From Castellaniella sp. UBA6218 (lineage in GTDB: Bacteria > Pseudomonadota > Gammaproteobacteria > Burkholderiales > Burkholderiaceae_B), in contig DISE01000106.1 in the NCBI GenBank assembly GCA_002421865.1, positions 23,726 through 87,725 of the forward strand: 64,000 nucleotides of DNA. The letters run 5' to 3'. Positions 1 through 8,809 of the stretch are shown here, piece by piece; position 1 is the first letter of the stretch; the number at the start of each line of letters is the position of its first letter. Below the pieces are notes generated by a model. It searched no databases and was not told the DNA's origin. It worked only from the letters and a program-made list of their open reading frames with translations. The translations under genes were made by a program, and so were the position numbers.

Positions 1-876
1 CCGGTTGGCGGCGCGCAGCGCGCCCCGATCCAGCGCCCCGGACAGCGACACGCCCATGCCGGTCAGGCCGGGCCGGCCCAGATCCTGCACCAGGGTTTGC
101 GGTCCGGCGGACAGCACTTCGAAGCAGGCCGACGGCGCGGCGGCGGCCGCAGTGCCCATGGTCGTGACCGTGGCGGCCGGGGGACGGGCGTTTTCGCCTG
201 GCAGGCTATAGGCGACACCGGCAGCCTCCAGGTCGCGGAAGCGAACGCGAAAGCCGGGCCGCAACAACGCCGGCTCGGCCCGCTCCATGTCCCACATGCG
301 CCACGGCGTCACGCCCAGCAATTGCCAGCCACCGGGGCTGTCGGACGGGTACACGGCGCTGAAGTCACCCGCCACGGCCACGGATCCCGCAGGAACACGA
401 ACACGCGGCGCGGCCCGACGGGGCATGCCGTGAAAACAGGGATCGCCGCCCGCCAGATAGACGAACCCCGGGGCAAAACCCGCGAAAGCCGCAAGGTAGT
501 CGCTGCCGGTGTGGCGCTCGATCAACTCGGCGCGCGTCAGCCCGAGCAGTGCGGCGACCTCGTCCAGATCCTCGCCCTCATAGCGCACGGGAATCTCCAC
601 CAGCCGCGCATCGGAAGCCGCGGGCGACACGCCCGACGCGCCCTCGGGGGCGTCTGCCAAGGCGGCCGCGGTCCGCCGCAACCAGTCGGCCACGTCCCGC
701 GCCGACAGCGCGGACGGGCGGAAGAGCACCAGCAGCGTGCGCGCGGCGGGCACGACGTCCTCCACCCCGGCCGGCCGCCGGCCGAGCGCCTGGAACAAGG
801 CCAAAGTCTCGTCCAGTGAACGGAGTTCCGCCAGCACGGCGCCATCGCCGGCGGGCAGGCAGCGCGGCATGATCAT
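1..876 (-). CDS. PxpB-PxpC fusion (5-oxoprolinase subunits B/C), 3' end cut by window edge
   Basis: The minus frame stays open for all 292 codons from an ATG at 876 to the window edge, so the gene is partial. Residues about 1-210 look like the KipI/PxpB (AHS1) domain, with the stretch [14 protein letters not shown]. From about residue 250 the motif [17 protein letters not shown] marks the start of a KipA/PxpC (AHS2) domain. In many bacteria B and C are separate proteins; here they are fused. With PxpA the complex hydrolyses 5-oxoproline to glutamate using ATP. The start overlaps the pxpA stop (ATGA-type coupling); an alternative ATG lies at 870. The fusion and family are clear; the exact substrate is inferred. 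Confidence 0.85.
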   Translation of the reverse strand, partial: MIMPRCLPAGDGAVLAELRSLDETLALFQALGRRPAGVEDVVPAARTLLVLFRPSALSARDVADWLRRTAAALADAPEGASGVSPAASDARLVEIPVRYEGEDLDEVAALLGLTRAELIERHTGSDYLAAFAGFAPGFVYLAGGDPCFHGMPRRAAPRVRVPAGSVAVAGDFSAVYPSDSPGGWQLLGVTPWRMWDMERAEPALLRPGFRVRFRDLEAAGVAYSLPGENARPPAATVTTMGTAAAAAPSACFEVLSAGPQTLVQDLGRPGLTGMGVSLSGALDRGALRAANR

Positions 877-1637
877 GAAACCCTCGACCCGGCGAACGGC
901 GCCAGGGCCACGCCAGCCGCCTCGAGCCGCTGCCGCACCGCGCGCGCCATGGCCACGGCCCCCGGGCTGTCGCCGTGCACGCAGATGGAATCGGCCCGCA
1001 GGCGCACGCGGCTGCCATCGATGGCGGTGATTTCGCCCGTGCGAACCAGGTCGAGCATGCGCTCGGCGACCTGATCGGGATCGTGCAGCACGGCGCCGGC
1101 CTCTCGGCGCGACACCAGCGCGCCGTCCGGCGCATAGGCTCGATCCGCGAAAGCTTCGGCCACCACGCGCAGACCGCGGGCCCGCGCCCAGTCCAGCAAG
1201 GGCGAACCGGCGAGCCCCATCAGGACCAGGCCGGGGTCAAGCGCCAGCAGCGCGGCGATGACGTCCTCCGCCTGTCGCTCGTCGCGGGCAATGGTGTTGT
1301 ACAAAGCGCCATGCGGCTTGACGTACGTCACGCGGGTACCCGCCGCCGCGGCCAGCCCCTGCAGGGCGCCGATCTGATAGATGACGTCGGCCACCAGCTC
1401 GCGGCTGGACGGATCCATGTTGCGCCGGCCGAAGCCCGCCAGGTCGGGATAGGCCACGTGCGCCCCGATCGCCACGCCGCGCGCGGCCGCCGCGCGCAAC
1501 GTGTCCAGCATGCCGGCCGGGTCTCCGGCATGAAAACCGCAGGCCACGTTGGCGCTGGTGACGATGTCCAGCATGGCGGCGTCGTCGCCCATGCGCCAGG
1601 CGCCAAAGCTTTCACCCAGATCGCTGTTCAAGTCCAT
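873..1637 (-). CDS. pxpA: 5-oxoprolinase subunit A (LamB/YcsF family)
   Basis: This 254-residue protein begins [12 protein letters not shown] and contains [19 protein letters not shown] and [10 protein letters not shown], the signature blocks of the LamB/YcsF family. Its length matches the family. PxpA is the metal-dependent subunit that works with PxpB and PxpC to open 5-oxoproline in the cytosol. The gene is translationally coupled to the downstream B-C fusion. It is divergent from a GntR regulator across a 71-bp gap that holds a perfect 15-bp palindrome, so control by that regulator is likely. Confidence 0.93.
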   Translation of the reverse strand: MDLNSDLGESFGAWRMGDDAAMLDIVTSANVACGFHAGDPAGMLDTLRAAAARGVAIGAHVAYPDLAGFGRRNMDPSSRELVADVIYQIGALQGLAAAAGTRVTYVKPHGALYNTIARDERQAEDVIAALLALDPGLVLMGLAGSPLLDWARARGLRVVAEAFADRAYAPDGALVSRREAGAVLHDPDQVAERMLDLVRTGEITAIDGSRVRLRADSICVHGDSPGAVAMARAVRQRLEAAGVALAPFAGSRVS

Positions 1638-1669
1638 GTGCGTTCCTTATCATTGCAAAATACATTGCG

Positions 1670-1684
1670 GATCGTTGAACGATC
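1670..1684. promoter_or_regulatory. palindromic operator between pxpA and gntR
   Basis: The sequence GATCGTTGAACGATC is a perfect 7+1+7 inverted repeat in the divergent gap. A close variant, ATTGTTCAACGAT, sits at 2457-2469 upstream of the TRAP genes. The size and symmetry fit a GntR/FCD-family operator; binding is inferred. Confidence 0.7.
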
Positions 1685-1708
1685 CTGGCTGAATTTTCGG
1701 GACCCCTC

Positions 1709-2380
1709 ATGCATGCTCGCCACTACCCCAACCCCAGCGCCGCGCTGAGCCTGACCGACACCGTGGCCGAAACCATCCGCCAGCAGCTCATCCACGGCCA
1801 GCTTCGGGCGGGGCAGCGTCTGTCCGAGGCGGGGCTGAGCGAGCAACTGGAAGTCTCGCGCAACACTTTGCGCGAGGCCTTCCGGATCCTGTCCAAAGAG
1901 GGGCTGCTGCGCCACGAGCCCAATCGCGGCGTCTCGGTGGTGGTGCCATCGATCGCCGACATCATCGACATCTACCGGGTCCGACGTCTGATCGAATGCC
2001 AGGCGCTGGCGCAGGCCTGGCCTCGCCATCCCGCCCACAAACGCATGGAACAGGCCATGGAACAGGCCCGCCGCATGCGCGACGCCGGCGACTGGCTCGA
2101 AGTCGGATCGGCCAACATGATGTTCCATGCCGCCATCGTGGCGCTGGCCGACAGCGTACGCCTGTCGGCGATGTTCGCCGACATTTCCGCCGAGCTGCGG
2201 CTGGCCTTCGGCCTGCTGGACGATCCCGAATATCTGCATGCGCCCTTCGTCGACCTGAACGGCCGTCTGCTGGAATTGTTCGACCAGGGCGACACGGCGA
2301 CAGCGGCGCGCAACCTGGAGAGCTACCTGATCCAATCCGAACGCATGGTGCTGTCCGTGTATTCCGCCCACGTCGACTGA
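1709..2380 (+). CDS. GntR family transcriptional regulator (FCD/FadR subfamily)
   Basis: The protein is 223 residues. The N-terminal winged helix spans about residues 10-75 and includes LRAGQRLSEAGLSEQLEVSR, the usual GntR recognition region. It is followed by an all-helical FCD ligand domain of about 140 residues with RRLIECQAL and conserved His positions. This subfamily usually represses catabolic and transport genes until a small acid binds. It lies between the oxoprolinase genes and a TRAP transporter, and matching palindromes occur in front of both. The ligand is not known from sequence; 5-oxoproline is a reasonable guess. Confidence 0.9.
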   Translation: MHARHYPNPSAALSLTDTVAETIRQQLIHGQLRAGQRLSEAGLSEQLEVSRNTLREAFRILSKEGLLRHEPNRGVSVVVPSIADIIDIYRVRRLIECQALAQAWPRHPAHKRMEQAMEQARRMRDAGDWLEVGSANMMFHAAIVALADSVRLSAMFADISAELRLAFGLLDDPEYLHAPFVDLNGRLLELFDQGDTATAARNLESYLIQSERMVLSVYSAHVD

Positions 2381-2456
2381 CGCCCCATCGCACCGCGTCT
2401 TCCGGCGTCGCCCCTGAAGGCCGGCGCTTTGACGAGTCTGTGGATTTATCGTCATT

Positions 2457-2491
2457 ATTGTTCAACGATTTAGAATATGAAATGAACGATC
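2457..2491. promoter_or_regulatory. probable GntR operator upstream of the TRAP operon
   Basis: ATTGTTCAACGAT (2457-2469) matches the centre of the palindrome at 1670-1684 in 11 of 13 positions. A further half-site, ATGAACGATC, follows at 2482-2491. The surrounding 2440-2530 stretch is much more AT-rich than the genes, as expected for a promoter region. The remaining sequence up to 2657 shows no gene. Confidence 0.55.
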
Positions 2492-2657
2492 AAAGGCTAC
2501 ATCAACTACAAAAACAACATTATTGTTGAAAACCCTGATCGACTGCCGGTCACGGATGCTCTATCTTTGTCGCACGCCATTGCCAATGGCCGGTCTGAGG
2601 CCGCACCGTCGCCGGCCTGCCAGGCAATGTTCCACGATCGTTTTCCAGGAGTCCTCG

Positions 2658-3692
2658 ATGAAGCGTCGCACTCTCTTTGCCACCGCCCTGATCGCCGGTC
2701 TCGGCCTCTCCTTCCAGGCGCAGGCCGCCACGCAGTGGGATCTCGCCTCTGCCTACCCCGCTTTCAATTTCCATTCGAAAAACCTCGCCCAGTTTTCCAA
2801 GGATGTCGATCAGGCGACCCAGGGCGATCTGAAGATCACTGTCCACTCGGGCGCATCCCTGTTCAAGATGCCGGAAATCAAGCGCGCCGTGCAGGGCAAC
2901 CAGGCCCAGGCGGGTGAATTCTTCATGGTCAGCTTCCAGAACGAATGGCCGCTGTTCGGCCTGGACGGTCTGCCTTTCCTGGTCAGCAACTACGACGAAG
3001 CCTGGAAGCTGTATCAGGCCCAGCGCCCGCTGCTGGAAAAGAAACTGGATCAGCAAGGCATGGTGCTGCTGTATGCCGTGGCCTGGCCGCCGCAGGGCAT
3101 CTACACCAACAAGCCGATCCAGTCGGCCGCCGATCTCAAGGGCCTGAAATGGCGCGTGTACAGCCCGACCACGGCGCGCATCGGCGAGCTGATCGGCGCG
3201 CAGCCGGTCACGGTCCAGGAAGCCGAACTGTCCCAGGCGCTGGCCACGGGCGTGGTCGACGGCCTGATCACCTCCAGCGCCACCGGCGCGGACAACAAGC
3301 TCTATGAAAACCTGAAGTACTACACCAATGTCCAGGCCTGGATTCCCAAGAACGCCGTGGTCGCCAACAAGCGCGCCTTCGAATCGCTGAGCCCGGCCAC
3401 CCAGGAAGCCGTCCGCAAGGCCGCCGCCGCCGCTGAGAAACGCGGCTGGGAAGAATCCCGCAAGGTCGACGAGGCCTCCATCGCCAAGCTCAAGGCCAAC
3501 GGCATGCAGGTCAACGAACCCACGCCCCAGCTCAAATCCGACCTGGTCGAAATCGGTCAGACGGTCATCCGCGAATGGCTGAAGACCGCCGGCGCCGAAG
3601 GCAAGGAAGTCCTGGACGCCTCGGGCCGGATGCGCGCCCTCGGCCAAGGGGCCAACGCCCGCATGATCCAGCAAGCCACGACCTCCAACTGA
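2658..3692 (+). CDS. TRAP transporter solute-binding protein (DctP family)
   Basis: The start at 2658 is preceded by CAGGAG and gives MKRRTLFATALIAGLGLSF, a signal peptide cleaved after AQA. The mature protein is the periplasmic receptor of a tripartite ATP-independent periplasmic transporter, with family blocks FKMPEIKRAVQGNQ and GLKWRVYSPTT. It captures an organic acid and delivers it to the DctQM permease encoded directly downstream. At 344 residues it is family-typical. The upstream operator-like repeats and the oxoprolinase genes suggest 5-oxoproline or a related acid as the substrate, but that is inference. Confidence 0.93.
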   Translation: MKRRTLFATALIAGLGLSFQAQAATQWDLASAYPAFNFHSKNLAQFSKDVDQATQGDLKITVHSGASLFKMPEIKRAVQGNQAQAGEFFMVSFQNEWPLFGLDGLPFLVSNYDEAWKLYQAQRPLLEKKLDQQGMVLLYAVAWPPQGIYTNKPIQSAADLKGLKWRVYSPTTARIGELIGAQPVTVQEAELSQALATGVVDGLITSSATGADNKLYENLKYYTNVQAWIPKNAVVANKRAFESLSPATQEAVRKAAAAAEKRGWEESRKVDEASIAKLKANGMQVNEPTPQLKSDLVEIGQTVIREWLKTAGAEGKEVLDASGRMRALGQGANARMIQQATTSN

Positions 3693-3708
3693 TCCTCCGG
3701 AGCCCGCC

Positions 3709-4218
3709 ATGCGCAAATTCCTCGATGGCCTGTACACCGGCAGCGGCTGGCTCGCCGGCCTGGGCATGATCGGCGTCCTGCTGACGGTCACTTACTCCAT
3801 CGCCGGCCGCATGGCGGGCTTTCCTGTAGGCGGCATCGACGCTTACGCCGGCTATCTGATGGCCGGCGCAGGCTTCCTGGCCTTGGCCAGCACCCTGAAA
3901 AAGGGCGAGCACATCCGAGTCACACTGGTCCTGGGCATGCTCAAGGGCGCAAAGCGGCGAGGTCTGGAGCTCGTCGCCCTGGCCATCGCCACAGCGCTGT
4001 CCGGCTTTCTGGCCCTGTATTCGGCCCGCCTGGTCTGGCAATCCTGGGCATACCAGGATATTTCCACCGGCATCGACGCCACGCCCCTGTGGATCCCGCA
4101 GATCTCCATGGCGCTCGGCACCCTGATCTTCTTCATCGCCTTCCTTGACGAGTTCTGGCTGGAACTCCTCGGCAAACGCGTTCCGGTCCAGGCCGCGGAG
4201 GAACCCCATCATGAGTGA
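3709..4218 (+). CDS. TRAP transporter small permease subunit (DctQ family)
   Basis: This 169-residue protein has four hydrophobic segments and the pattern typical of DctQ, including GIDAYAGYLMAGAGFLALA and a C-terminal TLIFFIAFLDEFW helix. In TRAP systems the small subunit pairs with DctM in the inner membrane. It starts 16 bp after the binding-protein gene and overlaps dctM by 8 bp, so the three genes form one operon. Confidence 0.92.
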   Translation: MRKFLDGLYTGSGWLAGLGMIGVLLTVTYSIAGRMAGFPVGGIDAYAGYLMAGAGFLALASTLKKGEHIRVTLVLGMLKGAKRRGLELVALAIATALSGFLALYSARLVWQSWAYQDISTGIDATPLWIPQISMALGTLIFFIAFLDEFWLELLGKRVPVQAAEEPHHE

Positions 4219-5509
4219 AATCACCGTCGGCATCATTCTGATCGTCGTTCTCCTGACTCTGCTGGGCGGCGGTGTCTGGGTCGGCCTGACCCTCGCGGGC
4301 GTGGCCTGGTTCGGCATGGAACTGTTTTCCAGCCGGCCGGCGGGCGACGCCATGGCCATGACCATCTGGGGAAGTTCCAGCAGCTGGACCCTGACCGCCC
4401 TGCCCCTGTTCGTCTGGATGGGCGAAATCCTCTACCGCACCAATCTGTCCGAAAACCTGTTCCGCGGCCTGGCGCCCTGGGTGAACCGCCTGCCCGGCCG
4501 TCTGCTGCACACCAATGTGCTCGGCTGCACGATCTTCGCCTCGGTCTGCGGATCCTCGGCCGCCACCTGCGTCACCGTGGGCCGCATGAATCTGCCCGAA
4601 CTGCGGCGGCGCGGCTACCCAGACGCGCAGATCATCGGTTCGCTGGGCGGCCCCGCCACCCTGGGCCTGCTGATCCCGCCGTCGATCATCCTGATCGTGT
4701 ATGGCGTGGCGGCGGAAACCTCGATCGCCAAGCTCTTCATCGCCGGGGTGGTGCCGGGTGTGCTGCTGGCGCTGCTGTTCAGCGGCTGGCTCGCGGGCTG
4801 GGCGCTGCTGCATCCCGATCGCGTCCCGGAGTCGGCGGAAGGCCGCCTGCCACTGCGGGAAAAACTGCGTGAATCGCGCCAGCTGATCCCCGTGGTCCTG
4901 CTGATCCTGGGCGTGATCGCCAGCATCTACAGCGGCGTGGCCACCGCCACCGAGTCGGCCGCCATCGGCGTGCTGGGCGCCTTCCTGCTGTCGGCCTGGC
5001 AAAAGACCCTGACCTGGAACTCGTTCCGCGATTCCTTGCTGGGGGCCACGCGCCTGTACTGCATGATCGCCCTGATCCTGTCGGGCGCCGCCTTCATGAC
5101 CCTGTCCATGGGCTATATCGGGCTGCCCCGCCAGCTGGCGGAGTTCGTCGGCGGCCTGAACCTGTCGCCCGGCATGCTGATCATCGTCCTCAGCCTGTTC
5201 TACATCGTGCTGGGCTGCTTCCTGGACGGCATCTCCACCATCGTCCTCACCATGGGCGTGGTGCTGCCCATCATCCAGGCGGCCGGCATCGACCCGATCT
5301 GGTTCGGGATCTTCCTGGTCATCACCGTGGAAACCGCCCAGATCACGCCGCCAGTGGGTTTCAACCTGTTCGTGCTGCAGAGCATGACAGGCAAGGAAAT
5401 CACCTACCTGGCCCGGGTCTGCGCGCCCTATTTCGGCCTGATGGCGCTCATGCTCATCATCCTCTGGTACTTTCCGGAACTGGTCACCTGGTTGCCCGGC
5501 CACATGTAG
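4211..5509 (+). CDS. TRAP transporter large permease subunit (DctM family)
   Basis: The ATG at 4211 overlaps the end of dctQ (ATGAGTGA) and gives MSEITVGIILIVVLLTLL. The protein is 432 residues with about twelve hydrophobic segments. It has DctM hallmarks such as CGSSAATCVTVG and the repeated GGPATLGLLIPPS and TPPVGFNLFVLQS motifs. It is the sodium-coupled channel-forming subunit of the transporter. The gene ends the operon just before a strong terminator. Confidence 0.94.
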   Translation: MSEITVGIILIVVLLTLLGGGVWVGLTLAGVAWFGMELFSSRPAGDAMAMTIWGSSSSWTLTALPLFVWMGEILYRTNLSENLFRGLAPWVNRLPGRLLHTNVLGCTIFASVCGSSAATCVTVGRMNLPELRRRGYPDAQIIGSLGGPATLGLLIPPSIILIVYGVAAETSIAKLFIAGVVPGVLLALLFSGWLAGWALLHPDRVPESAEGRLPLREKLRESRQLIPVVLLILGVIASIYSGVATATESAAIGVLGAFLLSAWQKTLTWNSFRDSLLGATRLYCMIALILSGAAFMTLSMGYIGLPRQLAEFVGGLNLSPGMLIIVLSLFYIVLGCFLDGISTIVLTMGVVLPIIQAAGIDPIWFGIFLVITVETAQITPPVGFNLFVLQSMTGKEITYLARVCAPYFGLMALMLIILWYFPELVTWLPGHM

Positions 5510-5530
5510 CTCAACCGGCGCCATCGTTTC

Positions 5531-5562
5531 GCGGGCCCCCGTCAGGGGGCTCGCTTGTTTTC
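5531..5562 (+). terminator. intrinsic terminator after the TRAP operon
   Basis: GCGGGCCCCC (5531-5540) pairs with GGGGGCTCGC (5545-5554) around a 4-nt loop with one G-T wobble. The T-rich tract TTGTTTT follows. Confidence 0.85.
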
Positions 5563-5625
5563 CGGCCACATTCCCGATTATCGTAATCGCGAGGCCGCTT
5601 CCCCCAGGCCCGCGCGAGGCACCCC

Positions 5626-6510
5626 ATGACGACCGCCACCCTGCTGATCGACCGCCGCACCCACGACCTGGGCGGGGGCTTCATCGTCGGCCGCGTGCTG
5701 CCCTTCCGCAAGCGCCGCATGGTGGGGCCCTTCATCTTCTTCGATCATCTGGGACCGCTGGATGTGGCGCGCGGCGCCCCGCTCGAACTGGACGTCAGGC
5801 CGCACCCCCACATCGGCCTGTCCACCGTCACCTACCTGTACAGCGGCGCCATCACCCATCGCGACAGCCTGGGGTCGAATCAGGAAATCCGTCCCGGCGA
5901 GGTCAACTGGATGACCGCCGGCAGCGGCATCACCCACAGCGAAAGGCTGGAATACGCCCGCGCCCACGGCGCCACCATGCACGGCATCCAGGCCTGGGTC
6001 GCCCTGCCGCGCGAACATGAGGAAACGGCGCCGGCCTTCCATCACCACCAGGGTGCCGACGAACTGCCCGAATTCGACGAGGACGGCGTCGCCGGCCGCC
6101 TGATCGCGGGCGCCATCGACGGCGCCGCCGCCCGCGTCCGGACGCATTCGCCCCTGTTCTACCTGCACTGGGAAATGATCGACGGCGCGCGCCGCACCCT
6201 GGGCACCGACTATTCCGAACGCGCCGTCTACGTGGCCCGGGGCTCCGTCGAGCTGGACGGTCACCCGCTGTCCGAAGGGCAAATGCTGGTCCTGGATCCT
6301 GGCCGCGCCGCGCAGATCCAGGCCCGCGGGCCCGCCACCGTCATGCTGCTGGGCGGCGAACCCGTCGGCGAACGATTCATCTACTGGAATTTCGTGTCCT
6401 CGTCCAAGGACCGGCTCGAACAGGCCCGCGAGGACTGGCGCGCCCAGCGCATGGCCCTGCCGGTCGGCGACGACCGGGAATTCATCCCGCTCCCCGAGGG
6501 CGCGGGCTGA
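5626..6510 (+). CDS. pirin family protein
   Basis: This 294-residue bicupin has the pirin signatures GGGFIVGRVLPF, RPHPHIGLSTVTYL (metal ligands around residues 60-62) and MTAGSGITHSE. Pirins bind Fe or another metal; some have quercetin dioxygenase or regulatory activity. The cellular role here cannot be read from sequence. It is followed 32 bp later by an FMN reductase gene on the same strand, a pairing that suggests a redox or stress function. Confidence 0.92.
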   Translation: MTTATLLIDRRTHDLGGGFIVGRVLPFRKRRMVGPFIFFDHLGPLDVARGAPLELDVRPHPHIGLSTVTYLYSGAITHRDSLGSNQEIRPGEVNWMTAGSGITHSERLEYARAHGATMHGIQAWVALPREHEETAPAFHHHQGADELPEFDEDGVAGRLIAGAIDGAAARVRTHSPLFYLHWEMIDGARRTLGTDYSERAVYVARGSVELDGHPLSEGQMLVLDPGRAAQIQARGPATVMLLGGEPVGERFIYWNFVSSSKDRLEQAREDWRAQRMALPVGDDREFIPLPEGAG

Positions 6511-6542
6511 CCATCACCCCCTCACAAGCAAGGAAACACACG

Positions 6543-7109
6543 ATGCCGCTCAAGCTCCAAGTCATCATCTGCAGCACCCGCCCCGGCCGGGTCGGCCCCT
6601 CGGTCGCCCGCTGGTTCCACGAATTCGCGCGCGCCCACGGCCAGTTCGATGTCGAACTGGTGGACCTGGCCGACTTCAAGCTGCCCCTCTACGACGAGCC
6701 GGTGCATCCCCGCATGCAGCAATACGCGCACGACCACACCAAGCGCTGGAGCGCCAGCGTGGCCCGTGCCGACGCCTACGTCTTCGTGACACCCGAATAC
6801 AACTACAGCGCGCCGCCCTCCCTGGTGAACGCACTGGACTTCGTCTACAAGGAATGGAACTACAAGCCCTGCGGCTTCGTCGGTTACGGCGGGGTCTCGG
6901 GCGGCTTGCGCGCGGTCCAGTCGGTCAAGCCGCAGGTCACCACCCTGAAGATGATGCCCATGGTCGAGGGTGTCGCCATCCCCATGGTGCCCAGGCACAT
7001 CCAGGAAAACGGCGAATTCGCCTCCAACGAGCTGATCGACGCTTCGGCCACGACGCTGCTGGATGAACTGCTGCGCTGGGCCACCGCGCTGAAGACCCTG
7101 CGCGCCTGA
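6543..7109 (+). CDS. NADPH-dependent FMN reductase (flavodoxin-like)
   Basis: The 188-residue protein has the phosphate-binding start IICSTRPGRVGPSV and the family motif TPEYNYSAPPSLVNALD. GFVGYGGVSGG follows and completes the flavin site. Members reduce FMN, quinones, azo dyes or chromate with NADPH in the cytosol. AAGGAAAC lies just upstream of the start. It probably shares a transcript with the pirin gene. Confidence 0.92.
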   Translation: MPLKLQVIICSTRPGRVGPSVARWFHEFARAHGQFDVELVDLADFKLPLYDEPVHPRMQQYAHDHTKRWSASVARADAYVFVTPEYNYSAPPSLVNALDFVYKEWNYKPCGFVGYGGVSGGLRAVQSVKPQVTTLKMMPMVEGVAIPMVPRHIQENGEFASNELIDASATTLLDELLRWATALKTLRA

Positions 7110-7262
7110 GCGGCCGCGTGCTGGTCCGGTCCGGCATGAAGAGCCGGCCCGGCGCGATGAAGATGCTGCGCTCGGACGCCTCCTGCACCAGCCTTTCCTC
7201 GTGGTCTCCCGGGTGCAGGTACACCCAGAGATAAAAGCAGCCCGATAGCTCGCAACGCAAAC

Positions 7263-7299
7263 AAAAAACCCGCATGACTCAGGTTCATGCGGGTTTTTT
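7263..7299. terminator. bidirectional intrinsic terminator
   Basis: AACCCGCATGA (7267-7277) pairs perfectly with TCATGCGGGTT (7285-7295). It is flanked by an A-run at 7263-7268 and a T-run at 7294-7299, so it can stop transcription from both sides. It separates the FMN reductase from the oppositely oriented tRNA-Leu/secG/tpiA unit. Confidence 0.9.
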
Positions 7300-7307
7300 C
7301 TGTTTGG

Positions 7308-7392
7308 TGGTGCCGTCGGCGAGACTCGAACTCGCACAGCTTTCGCCACTACCCCCTCAAGATAGCGTGTCTACCAATTCCACCACGACGGC
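7308..7392 (-). tRNA. tRNA-Leu (anticodon GAG)
   Basis: Read on the minus strand, the 85-nt gene starts GCCGTCG and ends CGACGGC-ACCA, giving a full 7-bp acceptor stem and an encoded CCA. The anticodon loop CTTGAGG gives GAG, and a long variable arm marks a class II tRNA. GTTCGAGTC is the T loop. It lies downstream of secG, an arrangement common in Betaproteobacteria. Confidence 0.97.
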
Positions 7393-7484
7393 ATTTTGCC
7401 TTGCGGCAAAGACGGGCATTCTAGCATGAAAAACCGCACCAGCCCTGGCGGGCGAAAGCCCCGCCAGGACCGGCAAAGACTGTC

Positions 7485-7958
7485 TTATTTCTTCTCGGCC
7501 GGGGCCGGCACGGACGGCACCGAGGCGTCGCCCGCCGAAGGCGCCGCAGGCACGGCGGCTGCCGGCGCGGAGGTCTCGGCGCCCTTCGCGGGAGCTGCGG
7601 GCACGGCCGGAACGGCGCTGCCGCCGCTCACGTCGGGAACGGCGGAACCCGCCGGAGCGGCTTCCTTGGCCGGGGCCGTAAAGCCCTGCATGATGCCGGA
7701 TTCGATGGGCGAACCGGCGGGGTGGTGAGCCACCCAGGCCAGGCCGCCGGTGGTGGCGAAGAAGACGATGGCCGCCCACTTGGTGGCGCGCGACAGGAAG
7801 TTGGCCGCTCCGGCCGAGCCGAACACGCTGCCGGCCGAACCGCTGCCGAACGCGGCACCCATGTCGGCTCCCTTGCCCTGTTGCAGCAGGACCAGCACGA
7901 TGACCAGAAGCGAGGAAATGACCTGCAGTGTCAGCAGGATCGAGGAAAGCCATTGCAT
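7485..7958 (-). CDS. secG: preprotein translocase subunit SecG
   Basis: The protein is 157 residues. The first 75 contain two membrane helices and the SecG motif VLLQQGKGADMGAAFGSG. The rest is a long alanine- and proline-rich tail, as seen in Bordetella-type SecG proteins and longer than in enterics. SecG supports SecYE in protein export. It starts 36 bp downstream of tpiA on the same strand and precedes tRNA-Leu, the usual betaproteobacterial order. Confidence 0.93.
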   Translation of the reverse strand: MQWLSSILLTLQVISSLLVIVLVLLQQGKGADMGAAFGSGSAGSVFGSAGAANFLSRATKWAAIVFFATTGGLAWVAHHPAGSPIESGIMQGFTAPAKEAAPAGSAVPDVSGGSAVPAVPAAPAKGAETSAPAAAVPAAPSAGDASVPSVPAPAEKK

Positions 7959-7994
7959 GATGATAGGACTCCGGACCTTATGGGTGTGCTCGGA

Positions 7995-8723
7995 TCAGGC
8001 GGCCGCGGCCGCGATGTCGAGAAATTCGTCGGCGACGAGCGACGCGCCGCCCACCAGGGCGCCGTCGATGTCGGGTTGGGCGAACAGGGATGCCGCGTTC
8101 GCGGCCTTGACGCTGCCGCCGTAGAGGATGCGGGTCTGTCCGGCGCCGTGCCGTGTCAGGGCCGCGCGGATGAAGGCATGCACGGCCTGGGCCTGTTCCG
8201 GCGTGGCGGTACGGCCGGTGCCGATGGCCCAGACGGGTTCATAGGCGATGACGGTCTTACCATCGGCGCTGCCCGGGACCGACCCGGCCAGTTGCGCGCC
8301 GATGACGGCCAGCGTCTCGCCCGCGTCGCGCTGGGCAAGCGTTTCGCCCAGGCAGATCACCGGGACCAACCGCGCTGCAAGCGCGGCTTCGGCCTTGGCG
8401 CGGACCAGCGCGTCGGTTTCGCCGTGGTCGGCGCGGCGTTCCGAATGGCCAAGAATCACATGGCTCGCCCCCGCATCGGCCAGCATCGGCGCGCCGATGT
8501 CGCCTGTATGCGCGCCCGAGGCGTTCTGGTGGCAATCCTGTCCGCCGACATGGATGGGACACCCGGCCAGTGCTTCGGCCATCCAGGCGATATGGGTGGC
8601 GGGGGGGCAGATCAGCACGTCGCAGGTGGGCGCGGGATGGGCGGCGGCCAACGCACGAACCTCGGCCAGCGCGGCGCGCGATCCGTTCATCTTCCAGTTC
8701 CCTGCGGCAAGCTTGCGGCGCAT
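7995..8723 (-). CDS. tpiA: triosephosphate isomerase, apparently a hybrid of two lineages
   Basis: This 242-residue enzyme interconverts dihydroxyacetone phosphate and glyceraldehyde 3-phosphate. The motifs GNWKMNG, GHSERR (catalytic His), [10 protein letters not shown] (catalytic Glu at about residue 162) and YGGSVK are all present, so it should be active if real. Residues 1 to about 160 read like Rhodobacteraceae TpiA ([28 protein letters not shown]). Residues after [12 protein letters not shown] read like Bordetella-type TpiA ([13 protein letters not shown]). The gene therefore seems to span a seam between unrelated genomes. Confidence 0.9.
   Translation of the reverse strand: MRRKLAAGNWKMNGSRAALAEVRALAAAHPAPTCDVLICPPATHIAWMAEALAGCPIHVGGQDCHQNASGAHTGDIGAPMLADAGASHVILGHSERRADHGETDALVRAKAEAALAARLVPVICLGETLAQRDAGETLAVIGAQLAGSVPGSADGKTVIAYEPVWAIGTGRTATPEQAQAVHAFIRAALTRHGAGQTRILYGGSVKAANAASLFAQPDIDGALVGGASLVADEFLDIAAAAA
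8211..8243. other. suspected lineage junction inside tpiA
   Basis: This span encodes [12 protein letters not shown], one of the most conserved stretches of TpiA. Sequence to the left matches betaproteobacterial gene order and protein style; sequence to the right matches Rhodobacteraceae. The exact crossover base cannot be fixed because the motif is shared. Confidence 0.65.
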
Positions 8724-8809
8724 CCATGTTCCCCTGACGAGTTGTCGTGGGGGCCGATCTTAGTGCCGGGGCACGGGAAAGTGAATGGCTGCCAACCGGG
8801 GGCCTGCCG

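Noticed and set aside
7308..7392. tRNA-Leu as an integration site for the prophage
   Set aside because: The prophage is 3.8 kb away, has transposon-type ends with a 5-bp duplication and no tyrosine or serine integrase. The tRNA is also on the other side of the suspected seam.
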